Shown here one piece after another: positions 17,780-26,475 of a DNA stretch of 64,000 nucleotides. Made by a program: the position numbers and the translations under genes. Within the stretch, counting starts at the first letter, position 1, and the number at the start of each line of letters is the position of its first letter. Source of the stretch: Leptothrix discophora. GTDB taxonomy: Bacteria; Pseudomonadota; Gammaproteobacteria; Burkholderiales; Burkholderiaceae_C. The DNA lies in assembly GCF_030705305.1 (NCBI RefSeq), contig NZ_JAUZEE010000003.1, positions 186,001 to 250,000 of the forward strand. Direction: 5' to 3'. The notes beneath the pieces are model-generated. The model was not told the origin of the DNA and searched no databases. It saw nothing but the letters and a program-made list of their open reading frames with translations.

Positions 17780-18644
17780 AGGTCACCCACTTCTGCAGCC
17801 GCGAGAACATCAGGTCGAGCACCATGCCGACGATGCCGATGACCAGGATCGCGAAGATGACGTTGGGCAGGCTCAAGTTGTTCCACTCGTTCCAGACGAA
17901 GTAGCCGATGCCGGTGCCGCCCACCAGCATCTCGGCGGCCACGATCACCAGCCAGGCGATGCTCATGCTGATGCGCATGCCCGTCAGGATGGTGGGCGCG
18001 GCGGCCGGGAGGATGACCTCGAAAGCCTTGCGCAGCGGCGTGACCTCCAGCGTGCGGGCCACGTTGAGCCAGTCGCGGCGCACGCCTGCGACGCCGAAGG
18101 CGGTGTTGATCAGCATCGGCCAGACCGAGCAGATGAAGATCACGAAGATGCCGGAGAGGCTGCTGTCCTTGATCGTGTAGAGCGCCAGCGGCATCCACGC
18201 CAGCGGCGAGATGGGCTTGAGCACCTGGATGAAGGGGTCGAGCGCTCGGTAGACCAGGGGGCTCATGCCGATCAGGAAACCGAGCGGGATCGCCACCACG
18301 GCCGCGCTCAGGAAGCCCAGTGCCACGCGCCCGAGCGAGTGGCCCAGTTGCAGGCCGATGCCCTTGTCGTTGGGGCCGTTGTCGTGGAAGGGGCTGGCCA
18401 GCTGGGTGGCGATGGCCGTGGCCATCTGCGCCAGCGTCGGGAAGCCCGACTTCTGAGCCGCACCGCCGCCGCCCGACGGGTCCTTGCCCATCAGCTTGGC
18501 GTACTCGATCTGTTCGGGCGTGAGCGCGACGACGCCGGCCGCCGGCCCGCCGCGGGTGGCCAGGTGCCAGATGCCCAGCACCAGGGCCAGCAGAAGCAGC
18601 GACAGCAGCGCGGCCCGCGCGCCCTGGGTCCGCAACGCCGTCAT
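17769..18644 (-). CDS. ABC transporter permease (nitrate/cyanate/sulfonate type)
   Basis: A 291-residue binding-protein-dependent permease with an N-terminal membrane segment (ALLSLLLLALVLGIWHLA) and the EAA-type loop (KAFEVILPAAAPTILTGMRISM) around residues 180-205. The ATG at 18644 lies beside the stop of the substrate-binding gene, and the 3' end overlaps the ATPase by 11 bases. The upstream 32 in-frame codons overlap the preceding gene and are not part of it. Confidence 0.9.
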   Translation of the reverse strand: MTALRTQGARAALLSLLLLALVLGIWHLATRGGPAAGVVALTPEQIEYAKLMGKDPSGGGGAAQKSGFPTLAQMATAIATQLASPFHDNGPNDKGIGLQLGHSLGRVALGFLSAAVVAIPLGFLIGMSPLVYRALDPFIQVLKPISPLAWMPLALYTIKDSSLSGIFVIFICSVWPMLINTAFGVAGVRRDWLNVARTLEVTPLRKAFEVILPAAAPTILTGMRISMSIAWLVIVAAEMLVGGTGIGYFVWNEWNNLSLPNVIFAILVIGIVGMVLDLMFSRLQKWVTYVD

Positions 18645-18645
18645 G

Positions 18646-20025
18646 TCAGGACACCTTGCTGATGGCGAAGCTGTTGACGTAGTCCTTAGGCTTGGCAGGG
18701 TCGAAGACCTTGCCCATGACCGTGAACTGCGGGTACGCACCCTCGGGCGGTGTCATGCCGAGCGAGCGCATGGTCTTCTTCGCGTCGGTCAGCAGGAAGA
18801 CCTGCTCGGCGAGCTGCCGGTAGTTGACCGAGCCCTTCACATAGCCCCAGCGCTTCATCTGCGTGAGGATCCACACGGCCATGCTCTGCCAGGGAATGGG
18901 GTCGAAGTCGGCGCGGTCGGGCACGATCTTCACGTTGCCCAGGCCGTCGGCGAACTTGCCGGTGAGGACCTGCGACACCACGGTCTCCGGCTGGTTCAGG
19001 TAGGCCGCCGGCGAGATGACCTTGGCGATGAGTTCGCGGTTCTCGGCCTTGCGCGCCATCGCCGCGGCGGTCAGCACGGCGCGGTAGAGCGCGGCGAAGG
19101 TGTTGGGGTTCTTCTGGATGAACTCGGTGCTGGTGCCGAAGGCGCAGCAGGGGTGCCCGTTCCAGAGGTCCTTGGTCAGCAGGTGCAGGAAGCCGACCTC
19201 CTCGAAGACCGCGCGCTGGTTGAACGGGTCGGGACCGAGGTAGCCATCGATGTTGCCCGCGCGCAGGTTCGCCACCATCTCCGGCGGCGGCACGACGCGG
19301 ATCTGGATGTCGGTGTCGGGGTTCAGTCCATGCTCGGCCACGTAGTAGCGCAGCAGGAAGTTGTGCATGCTGTACTCGAAGGGCACAGCGAACTTGAAGC
19401 CCTTCCAGTCCTTCGGGTCGCGCTTGTCCTTGTGCTTGACGTGCAGCGTGATCGCCTGGCCATTGGTGTTCTGGATCGTGGCCACGTTCATGGGCACCGC
19501 GTTGCTGCCGGCCCCCATGCTGATGGCCAGCGGCATCGGGCTCAGGAAGTGGGTGGCGTCGTATTCCTTGTTGAGCATCTTGTCGCGGATCAGCGCCCAT
19601 CCGGCGGTCTTGACGACCTCGACGTTCAGGCCCTGGTTGCGGTAGAAGCCCAGCGGGTGCGCCATGATCAGCGGCGTCGCGCAGGTGATGGGGATGAATC
19701 CGATCTTCAGGTCCTTCTTCTCCAGCGCCCCCTTCTCCTGCGCCATGGCCTGCAGGCTGGCCATCGGCAGCACGCTGCCGATCGCGGCCATCGCGGTGCT
19801 GCGCCCGACCGCGCGCAGGAAGTTGCGGCGCAGCGCGTCCTGCGGGAAAAGCGCCTTCATCAGCGAGGCCTGCACGAACTCGTTGGAATACGCCTCGAAG
19901 TCGGTGCTCTCGCTGCGCTCGCGCAGGATGGCCGTGGCATGTTCGGCATCGGACGCGTGTCGGCCGCAGCTGCAGGCCATGCGCAGCGGGCGATCGGCAT
20001 CGAAGGGGTCGAAGTAGTCGCTCAT
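18646..20025 (-). CDS. CmpA/NrtA-like ABC substrate-binding protein with Cys-rich N-terminal extension
   Basis: A 459-residue binding protein of the NrtA/CmpA family; binding-domain landmarks include KIGFIPITCATPLIMAHP and ATHFLSPMPLAISMG. The Tat-like motif RRNFLRAVG does not start the protein but appears about 65 residues in. The extension carries MACSCGRHASDAEH, a CxCxxH-like cluster that could bind a metal or be a remnant of family architecture. It begins the transporter-cyanase operon; cyanate is the likely ligand from context, with nitrate or bicarbonate as alternatives. A 134-base gap separates it from the response regulator gene upstream, leaving room for its own promoter. Confidence 0.88.
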   Translation of the reverse strand: MSDYFDPFDADRPLRMACSCGRHASDAEHATAILRERSESTDFEAYSNEFVQASLMKALFPQDALRRNFLRAVGRSTAMAAIGSVLPMASLQAMAQEKGALEKKDLKIGFIPITCATPLIMAHPLGFYRNQGLNVEVVKTAGWALIRDKMLNKEYDATHFLSPMPLAISMGAGSNAVPMNVATIQNTNGQAITLHVKHKDKRDPKDWKGFKFAVPFEYSMHNFLLRYYVAEHGLNPDTDIQIRVVPPPEMVANLRAGNIDGYLGPDPFNQRAVFEEVGFLHLLTKDLWNGHPCCAFGTSTEFIQKNPNTFAALYRAVLTAAAMARKAENRELIAKVISPAAYLNQPETVVSQVLTGKFADGLGNVKIVPDRADFDPIPWQSMAVWILTQMKRWGYVKGSVNYRQLAEQVFLLTDAKKTMRSLGMTPPEGAYPQFTVMGKVFDPAKPKDYVNSFAISKVS

Positions 20026-20159
20026 GTCGGGCTTTCTTGCGAAGGGTTCCAGAGGGCTGCGTGAGCCGGCAGTCTGGTCGGGTCAGGCCGTTTGCAACAT
20101 CGATGCCGACGGCGTTCTGCTGTAGGGCCAGCCCTACATGGATGGCTCGGCGGGCCGCC

Positions 20160-20801
20160 TCAGAGCGGCAGTTGCTGCCGACGCACGGCGTACAGGGCCA
20201 GCTCGACGTCGTTGCGCGCACCGGTCTTCTCCAGGATGCGGGCGCGGTAGGTGCTGACGGTGTTGGACGACAGGCTCAGCGCCGCCGCGATCTCGCCCAC
20301 GCTCTCGCCGCTGGCCAGGCGCTCGAAGACCTGGTGCTCGCGGTGCGACAGCAGCTGGTGCAACGGCGTCTCGTCGTCGGCCGGTGCGCCCAGCGCATGC
20401 GCCAGCAGCTCGGCCACCGAGGCCGTCACGAATCGCTGGCCGCCGGCCACGCGGCGCACGGCGGCGGTGATCTCGCCCGAGTCGGCGCTCTTGTTGAGGT
20501 AGCCGCTGGCGCCGAGCTTGAGGCTGCGCACCGCGTACTGGCGGTCGGGGTAGGTGCTGAGCATCAGCACCGGCAGGCGCGGGAACTCCTCGCGCACCTG
20601 GCGCAACACGTCGAGGCCGTCGCGGCCGGGCAGCGAGATGTCCAGCAGCAGCACGTCGATGCCGCCCTGGCGCAGCGCCTGCACGGCGGCCGGGCCGTCG
20701 CCCGCCTCGGCCACGACGGCGATCTCCGCTGCCTCGCCCAGAGACTGCCGGATGCCCTGGCGCACGATCATGTGGTCGTCGCAGATCAGCACCCGGATCA
20801 T
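20160..20801 (-). CDS. NarL/LuxR-type response regulator
   Basis: A 213-residue response regulator: a receiver domain (acidic DDH near residue 9, phosphorylatable Asp in LLLDISLPG near residue 54, Lys in NKSADSG) and a LuxR-type helix-turn-helix (LSHREHQVFERLASGESVGEIAAALSLS, landmark only, about residues 145-172). It overlaps the histidine kinase gene by four bases, so the two form a pair. It is followed after 134 bases by the cyanate transporter genes, which are the likely targets. Confidence 0.9.
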   Translation of the reverse strand: MIRVLICDDHMIVRQGIRQSLGEAAEIAVVAEAGDGPAAVQALRQGGIDVLLLDISLPGRDGLDVLRQVREEFPRLPVLMLSTYPDRQYAVRSLKLGASGYLNKSADSGEITAAVRRVAGGQRFVTASVAELLAHALGAPADDETPLHQLLSHREHQVFERLASGESVGEIAAALSLSSNTVSTYRARILEKTGARNDVELALYAVRRQQLPL

Positions 20802-21994
20802 GTCGACCCCACGTCGGTGTCTGGACGCAGGCGATCACCCGGCGCGATCCCGCCCTCAGCCTCCAGGGGCATCACCAGCCGCACCCGCGTGCCCTGCCCC
20901 GGCGCGCTGTCGATCGTGACGCGTCCACCGAAGGGAGCGGCCCGTTCGTGCATGCCCATCACGCCATAGCTTCGCGGCGCACCCAGTCGCTCGGCGCTGG
21001 CCCCCACGCCGTCGTCGCGCACGTCCAGGTAGAGCACCGGCCCCGGTGGGTCGTCGACCGCGATGCGGATCGCGACCTGGCGCGCCTGCGCATGGCGGGC
21101 GACGTTGCTCAGGATCTCCTGGAAGATGCGGAACACCGCGATTGCCCGCCCGCCCTGCGGTGGCGGCACACCGGCCGCCACGTGCACCTGCAGCTCGACG
21201 CGCAGTTCGCTGCTCTCGATGAACTCCTGCGCCTGCCACTCCAGTGCCGCCCACAGGCCCTGGTGATCGAGGATGCTGGGGCGCAGGTCGGTGATGATGC
21301 GGCCGAGGTTGTCCACGGCCGTGTCGATCATGCGACCCATGCCCAGGCACTTGGCCTGCAGGGCTGGTTGCTCGCCGGTTGCGGGCAGGCGGCGCGCCAG
21401 CCAGTCGGTGTCCATCTTCAGCGCGACCAGCAACGAGCCGAGCTCGTCGTGGATCTCGCGCGCGATGCGCGTGCGTTCCTGCTCGCGCACCGCCTCGGCA
21501 TGGTGCGCGCGGTCGCGCAGGCGCGTCAGGGCCGAGCTCAGCTGCGCGGTGCGTTCGGCCACACGTTGTTCGAGCGCGTCGTTGGTCTGCCGCAGCAGCG
21601 CCTCGGCGCGTTTGCGCTCACCGATGTCGACGAAGCTGACCACGGCCCCCACCACCCGACCCTGGTCGAGGATCGGGTGGCTGGCGTACTCGGCGTGAAA
21701 GGCGGTGCCGTCGGCCCGCCAGAGCACCTCGTCGTCGATGCGGCAAGGCGCACCGAGGCGGAAGGCCTTGAAGATCGGGCAGTCGCACTCGGGATAGTGG
21801 CGACCGTCGGCATGTGTGTGGTGGACCAGCTCGTGCATGTTGCGGCCGAGCACCGCGCCGGTGCGGTGGCCCAGCAAACGCAAGGCGGCCGGGTTGACGA
21901 AGGTGCAGCGACCGTCCAGGTCGATGCCGAAGATGCCCTCGCCCAGGCTGTCGAGCAGCAGCGAGTGACGGTCGGCGAGGTCGGCGGCGGACAT
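20798..21994 (-). CDS. PAS-domain sensor histidine kinase (HisKA_3 type)
   Basis: About 398 residues. A PAS domain (about 10-130) contains an unusual His/Cys group (HHTHADG, YPECDCP, APCR) often seen in this PAS subtype. A coiled coil leads to the HisKA_3 phosphoacceptor (AREIHDELGSLL, His near residue 195) and a HATPase domain (DNLGRII, VRDDGVGA, GVMGMHERA). It lacks transmembrane segments, so it should sense a cytoplasmic signal. It pairs with the overlapping NarL-type regulator. The ATG at 21994 is preferred to a TTG six codons upstream; neither has a clear ribosome binding site. It lies 45 bases after mdcH. Confidence 0.87.
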   Translation of the reverse strand: MSAADLADRHSLLLDSLGEGIFGIDLDGRCTFVNPAALRLLGHRTGAVLGRNMHELVHHTHADGRHYPECDCPIFKAFRLGAPCRIDDEVLWRADGTAFHAEYASHPILDQGRVVGAVVSFVDIGERKRAEALLRQTNDALEQRVAERTAQLSSALTRLRDRAHHAEAVREQERTRIAREIHDELGSLLVALKMDTDWLARRLPATGEQPALQAKCLGMGRMIDTAVDNLGRIITDLRPSILDHQGLWAALEWQAQEFIESSELRVELQVHVAAGVPPPQGGRAIAVFRIFQEILSNVARHAQARQVAIRIAVDDPPGPVLYLDVRDDGVGASAERLGAPRSYGVMGMHERAAPFGGRVTIDSAPGQGTRVRLVMPLEAEGGIAPGDRLRPDTDVGST

Positions 21995-22039
21995 GCCGCA
22001 CCGCGGCAGCAAGCCGCGTGCCGAGCGGCGGCCCGGTCA

Positions 22040-22951
22040 TCAAGGCATGTGGCGGTCCACCCACCGGACCAGCGCATCGCTGCTGCGGAATTCATCTGCG
22101 GCGCGCGCGGGCACATCCGGAAAGCGTCGGTTCCACATGGATGCCAGCGCGCTGCCCGGTCCGATCTCGAGCACACAGGCGGGCCGGCGCGCGTGCATCG
22201 CTTCGAGCACGTCGGACCAGCGCACCGTCCGTGCGATCTGCTGCGCCAACACACGCGTGGCCTGGGCCCCGTCGTTGATGCGACCACCGGTGGCATTGCT
22301 GAACAGCGGCAGCCGGGGCGCGTGGCGCTTGACGCGCGCCAGCTCCGCCGCAAAGGCCTCGGCCGCAGGCTGCATCGACGGCGTGTGCGACGCGACCGAC
22401 ACGCCCAGCCGCCCGACCTTGGCGCCGAGGTCGCTGGCGCGGCTCGCCAGCGCGCCGAGTCGGTCCGCAGGTCCACCCACGACGCGTGTTTCCTCGTCGA
22501 TGTCGATCGCCACGCCGACACCGGCCCCCTCGCACAAGGCATCGACGACCGATCGGCTCAGGCCACTCACCGACAGCAGGCCGCCTGGCGCTTGCCTGGC
22601 GCAAAGGTCCATGGCCTGGGCGCGCAGGACGGCCAGGTCCAGCGCGGTGGTTGCATCGAAGACGCCCGCCGCACTGAAGGCGGCGAGTTCGCCGACGCTG
22701 TAGCCGGCGATCGCTGCCGGTGCGGGAAGCCGCGCCGCGAGTTGGTTCCAGGCGGCCAGATCCAGGCCGGTGAGCAGGACCTGCGCTTGGCGGTTGCCGA
22801 CGGCCCAGTCCGCGTCGCCCAGGGACAGGCGCCAGTCGGTGATGCCCAGCATGGCGAGGGTGCGCTGCACGAGCGGGTCGGCTTCATCGAGCCAAGGCAG
22901 CATGTTCGGGTGCTGCGTGCCTTGCCCCGCAAACATCAGGCCCAGACTCAT
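22040..22951 (-). CDS. mdcH: Malonate decarboxylase-associated malonyl-CoA:ACP transacylase
   Basis: A 303-residue acyltransferase. FAGQGTQH at the N-terminus and the nucleophile motif GYSVGEL (Ser near residue 87) identify the malonyltransferase fold; a conserved His follows in VASHTPSM. MdcH loads malonyl groups from malonyl-CoA onto the specialised acyl carrier MdcC to start the decarboxylation cycle. The ATG overlaps the mdcB stop (TCATG on the plus strand). It closes the mdcACDEGBH series here. Confidence 0.9.
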   Translation of the reverse strand: MSLGLMFAGQGTQHPNMLPWLDEADPLVQRTLAMLGITDWRLSLGDADWAVGNRQAQVLLTGLDLAAWNQLAARLPAPAAIAGYSVGELAAFSAAGVFDATTALDLAVLRAQAMDLCARQAPGGLLSVSGLSRSVVDALCEGAGVGVAIDIDEETRVVGGPADRLGALASRASDLGAKVGRLGVSVASHTPSMQPAAEAFAAELARVKRHAPRLPLFSNATGGRINDGAQATRVLAQQIARTVRWSDVLEAMHARRPACVLEIGPGSALASMWNRRFPDVPARAADEFRSSDALVRWVDRHMP

Positions 22952-23838
22952 GTCGCCTGGCCGATGTGGACGCCCAGTGCGCCGATGCGCTGCATCCAGC
23001 AGGCCGCGGCCAGCATGTCGGCGGCACCGCCCGGTGACAGGCGCCGGGAGACGAAGGCGCGGCCGATCGCCTCTGCCCGCGCCAGCCCATCCGGCGCCGC
23101 GGCGCCGCCGTCGGCGAGGAATCGGCGTGCCTCGGCTTGCGCGAAACGCAGTCCTTCGAGCCCGCCGCGGTGGGCCAGGTTGGCATCGTCGAGCACGGCG
23201 ATGACGTGGAAGAGCGTGTCCAGACGCGCCACGTGCCACGCCAAACCGCGCCGCAGCGCCGACGCGAGCGACGGCAGCGCCACCTCGAACAGCACCGGGA
23301 AGCCGAGCGCCGCTTCGGCCGAGGCGCTGCGAAGGCCGTGGCGCCACGCGGCGCGGCCACCCGGCAGCACGGACACCTTCTGCGCCCGCAGGTGCAGTGC
23401 GCCGCCCCACCGCTCGACCAGTTCGGCGCGCAGCCCGCTGGCATCCAACGCGTGCCCGCTGTTGCCCAGGGCGCCGGCCGCCGCACACAGCAGCCCGAGC
23501 GTGAAGATCGCGCCGCGGTGGGTGTTGATGCCGCCCGTGGCGCGGGCCATCCGCGCCTCGGCCTCGAGGCCGCAGCGCTCGAGGGCGTCAAAAGGCGCGG
23601 CCGCCGCACCGAGTTCGGCGATGCGCGGGAAGTAGCCGCGCAGGGCGAGCAGGCTGCGCATGAAGGTTTGGGCGTCCATGTCCTCGTGGCTGCCGCGGTC
23701 GCTGAGCGTCACGAGTCCGGGCTTGGGCGACAGGGCCAGTTCGTCGTACAACGCCAGCGTCGCTGCTCGGCCCAGAGACTGCGGTGCAGCCGTTGCCGGC
23801 GTCGATGCAGGGCCACGCAGGGGCTGGACGGCGTTCAT
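22948..23838 (-). CDS. mdcB: Triphosphoribosyl-dephospho-CoA synthase
   Basis: A 296-residue enzyme of the CitG/MdcB family, which makes 2'-(5''-triphosphoribosyl)-3'-dephospho-CoA, precursor of the MdcC prosthetic group. Landmarks are LSPKPGLVTLSDRGSHEDMD near residue 40, GINTHRGAIFTLGLL and the late SPGGAADMLAA. The ATG at 23838 overlaps the end of mdcG, and its own end overlaps mdcH, indicating tight translational coupling. Confidence 0.9.
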   Translation of the reverse strand: MNAVQPLRGPASTPATAAPQSLGRAATLALYDELALSPKPGLVTLSDRGSHEDMDAQTFMRSLLALRGYFPRIAELGAAAAPFDALERCGLEAEARMARATGGINTHRGAIFTLGLLCAAAGALGNSGHALDASGLRAELVERWGGALHLRAQKVSVLPGGRAAWRHGLRSASAEAALGFPVLFEVALPSLASALRRGLAWHVARLDTLFHVIAVLDDANLAHRGGLEGLRFAQAEARRFLADGGAAAPDGLARAEAIGRAFVSRRLSPGGAADMLAAACWMQRIGALGVHIGQAT

Positions 23839-24542
23839 CGCGGCGCCGCCACGGTCGCCAGCACACCGCGCGATGGGTCGACGCGGTCGACCCGGTCCCG
23901 CCACTCGAGCGACACGGCCGTCAACGTCTTGCACAGGATCGCGCGGCTGCGGCCCGCACGCCACGCCTGCCACTCGCGCCAGGCATAGGCACGCCCATCG
24001 GGGAACTGCAGTTCGCCGTCGAGCCGGCGCGGCAAGATCGGACAGAAGCCTGCCAGCACCGCAGCCACGGCGTCGGCGTGGTGGGCATCGAGAACGGCAA
24101 GGGACAGGTCGATGTCGGAGCCGTCGCGCAGGTAGGGCAAGCCGGTCAGCAACTGCCAGCCATGGCTGCCGTAGACCCGCGCGGACGCATCGAGCCCCGT
24201 GAGCGCCGAGACCAGGCGTTGCCAGGTGGCGCGACCGCTGCGGGGCAGAAGCGGACCGAGGTCCTGCACGCCCGGGAACTCGTCGAACCCCAGGACATGC
24301 TGCCAGTCGGCGCGCAACGCCAGGCGCCGGCGCTGCCAGCGCAGCGGTGCTGGCAGGCCGAGCGAGAGCCCATCCGGGTCTTCCGGGCACTGACGCGTCA
24401 CCACCAGCGGCAGTCGCGCGGCGGCCCAGTGGTCGATGCAGGCACGCGCCCCGTCGTCGTCCCAGTCCTGCGCTGCGAGGCGCTGCCAGCCCTCGGTGGC
24501 CAGGTGAACCAGTTGGTGGCGGTGCAGCGGCGGCATGGTCAT
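23835..24542 (-). CDS. mdcG: Phosphoribosyl-dephospho-CoA transferase (holo-ACP synthase)
   Basis: A 235-residue nucleotidyltransferase-like protein. YGSHGWQ and the acidic pair GSDIDL (about residues 145-165) match MdcG, which attaches the prosthetic group to the serine of MdcC. The end reads AILCKTLTAVSLEWR, typical of the family. Start candidates GTG 24545, ATG 24542 and ATG 24536 lie together; 24542 is used. It is six bases or less from the mdcE stop. Confidence 0.87.
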   Translation of the reverse strand: MTMPPLHRHQLVHLATEGWQRLAAQDWDDDGARACIDHWAAARLPLVVTRQCPEDPDGLSLGLPAPLRWQRRRLALRADWQHVLGFDEFPGVQDLGPLLPRSGRATWQRLVSALTGLDASARVYGSHGWQLLTGLPYLRDGSDIDLSLAVLDAHHADAVAAVLAGFCPILPRRLDGELQFPDGRAYAWREWQAWRAGRSRAILCKTLTAVSLEWRDRVDRVDPSRGVLATVAAPR

Positions 24543-24547
24543 CACGC

Positions 24548-25249
24548 TCAGGGCGCGTCAAGCACCTGTTGAACGACGTCGGCCGCCAGACGTCGGCCGC
24601 CTCGTACCTTGCCGTCGGCCGCGCGCCGGTCAGCCACCGGCGCTTCGGCGAGCGCGTCGCGCAGCGCGACGCGCACGTCGCCCCGCCACAGCGCCCGCAC
24701 GCCGCCCATCGCGACATAGTTGTCCACGCCCGGTGCGAAGACGGGGTTGGATTGCGACAGCGCCGTCAGCATCGATTCGGGCAGCTTGGTCACGCGCGCC
24801 ATGGCCGGGATGCGCATGACCCGGATCTCGGCTTCGGGCAGCGCGTCGCAGGCATCGGCGATGAGCCCTGAGGTGATGAAACCACCGGACAGCGCCTGGT
24901 CGTACACCAGACCGAGCACGCGATGTCCGGCTCGCCGCGCCAGGTCGATGGTCATCCCCAGATGCGCCATGGCGCGGTTGATGCCCAGCAGTTCGTCGCG
25001 TCGCCGAAGTTGCTGCCCCTGCGTATCGATCAACAGCAGGATCGCGCGTCCCGGATGTTGCGCCACCGTGTCCAGCACGACGCGGGCCTGCGCCAGCGCG
25101 AGATGCACGCCGATCGGTGCGTGGTCGGTGGTGCCGACCACCGCCAGGGTTCGGCCGTCGAACGTGGCGCTGCCGCGCAGCAGATGGCCGTCCTGCTCGA
25201 TGGCGTGGTCCGCGCCGAACAGGCCGGCCGAGAGTTGACGCCAGTCCAT
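24548..25249 (-). CDS. mdcE: Malonate decarboxylase gamma subunit
   Basis: A 233-residue crotonase/carboxyltransferase-like subunit. Together with MdcD it decarboxylates malonyl-S-MdcC to acetyl-S-MdcC without biotin. Landmarks are LLLIDTQGQQLRRRDELLG, YDQALSGGFITSG and the MRIPAMARVTKLP stretch. The ATG at 25249 overlaps the mdcD stop by ATGA; 31 more in-frame upstream codons belong to mdcD antisense-free overlap and are excluded. Confidence 0.9.
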   Translation of the reverse strand: MDWRQLSAGLFGADHAIEQDGHLLRGSATFDGRTLAVVGTTDHAPIGVHLALAQARVVLDTVAQHPGRAILLLIDTQGQQLRRRDELLGINRAMAHLGMTIDLARRAGHRVLGLVYDQALSGGFITSGLIADACDALPEAEIRVMRIPAMARVTKLPESMLTALSQSNPVFAPGVDNYVAMGGVRALWRGDVRVALRDALAEAPVADRRAADGKVRGGRRLAADVVQQVLDAP

Positions 25250-26151
25250 CACGGTGCTCCTCGTAGCGGGCGCCGAACGCGCACCTCGCCCACGTCCAGG
25301 TCGACGATGCGCGCGGCGTCGGGCACGCCCAGGCGAGACCACAGGGCAACGGCCTCGTCGCCGTCCAGCGGCGCGTCGAGAAGCTGCAGGCGCGCGGCCA
25401 GCATCGCGTGCTCCGCTTCCAGCTGCGACAGCGTGACCGGTCTGGACGGACCCAACGCCGCGATCGCGGCCGCACGAAAGGCTGCGACGTCGTCCTCGAC
25501 CAGCGCATCACAGTCGCCCGTCAGCCAGCGGTGCTTGCCGCCGGTGGTGCGCCAGACCAGCGCCCGATCGCGTGAGTCGAATTCGTCGACGCCATGCGAG
25601 GCCTCGATCACCTCCGGGCCCGACATGGCCAGCCGTCCAACGTCGCTCATCACGATCCGGTCGGCGCAGCGTGCGACGATGCCCATGCCGCCGAAGCAAC
25701 CGTTCGCGCCGCCGATCAGCACGACGACGGGGATGCCCGCCGCACGCACGTCGAGCACCGCGCGCATCACTTCCGACACCGCGATCAAGCCGGCGTTGGC
25801 CTCGTGCAGGCGCACGCCACCCGATTCCGCCAGCAGCAGCACCGCCTGCGGACGCTCGCGCAGCGCGCGCTGCAGCAGGCCCACCAGCTTGGCGCCGTGC
25901 ACCTCGCCGACACCGCCGCCCATGAAAGCGCCTTCCTGTGCCGCGACGAACACCGCGTGGCCGTCCAGCATGGCGCGACCGATGGCCACGCCGTCGTCGA
26001 AGGCGCAGGGCACACCCAGCTGCGCCAGGTGCGGGCTCATCACGCGCTCGGCAGGCGGCAGCCACTCGTGGAAGCTGCCGGGGTCCAGCAGGCCCGCCAG
26101 GCGCTCGCGTGCCGAGCATTCCGAATAGCTGAGGCTCACGGCGGTGCTCAT
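25249..26151 (-). CDS. mdcD: Malonate decarboxylase beta subunit
   Basis: A 300-residue carboxyltransferase-fold protein. Family landmarks are SARERLAGLLDPGSFHEW near the start, QEGAFMGGGVGEVHGAK around residues 72-88, AESGGVRLHEAN and GGANGCFGGMG. It is the catalytic partner of MdcE. Its start overlaps the mdcC stop, and its end overlaps mdcE, consistent with stoichiometric complex assembly. Confidence 0.92.
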   Translation of the reverse strand: MSTAVSLSYSECSARERLAGLLDPGSFHEWLPPAERVMSPHLAQLGVPCAFDDGVAIGRAMLDGHAVFVAAQEGAFMGGGVGEVHGAKLVGLLQRALRERPQAVLLLAESGGVRLHEANAGLIAVSEVMRAVLDVRAAGIPVVVLIGGANGCFGGMGIVARCADRIVMSDVGRLAMSGPEVIEASHGVDEFDSRDRALVWRTTGGKHRWLTGDCDALVEDDVAAFRAAAIAALGPSRPVTLSQLEAEHAMLAARLQLLDAPLDGDEAVALWSRLGVPDAARIVDLDVGEVRVRRPLRGAP

Positions 26152-26468
26152 GACAGCTCCGCGATGGCCTGGTCCAGACGCAGGCTGACGACCGCCGGTG
26201 TCGCGCCCATGTCATGCACCGACACCCGCAGGCCGCTCAGCGGGTGCCGGCGGTGGAAGTCGCTCACCACCGCGTCCCAGATCGCGCCGAAGCCGCGCGC
26301 CGATGTTTCGACGTGGACTTCGCACAGCGCGCTCTCGATGGGCTCGACCAGGATCTCGAGGTTGCCCGAACCGACCACGCCGACGAGCACCGGCGTGAAC
26401 GGTCCGGCGGCACGCGCGCCGGCCAGGCGGTAGTCGCGCACCTCGATGCCGGGAGATGGATCACTCAT
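26148..26468 (-). CDS. mdcC: Malonate decarboxylase acyl carrier protein (delta subunit)
   Basis: A 106-residue MdcC. The probable prosthetic-group serine is Ser34 in VVGSGNLEILVE; in characterised homologues this serine carries phosphoribosyl-dephospho-CoA. The ATG at 26468 is chosen because the conserved sequence starts soon after, and the 29 upstream codons overlap mdcA. The gene is eight bases from the mdcA stop. Confidence 0.9.
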   Translation of the reverse strand: MSDPSPGIEVRDYRLAGARAAGPFTPVLVGVVGSGNLEILVEPIESALCEVHVETSARGFGAIWDAVVSDFHRRHPLSGLRVSVHDMGATPAVVSLRLDQAIAELS

Positions 26469-26475
26469 CGTCGGT

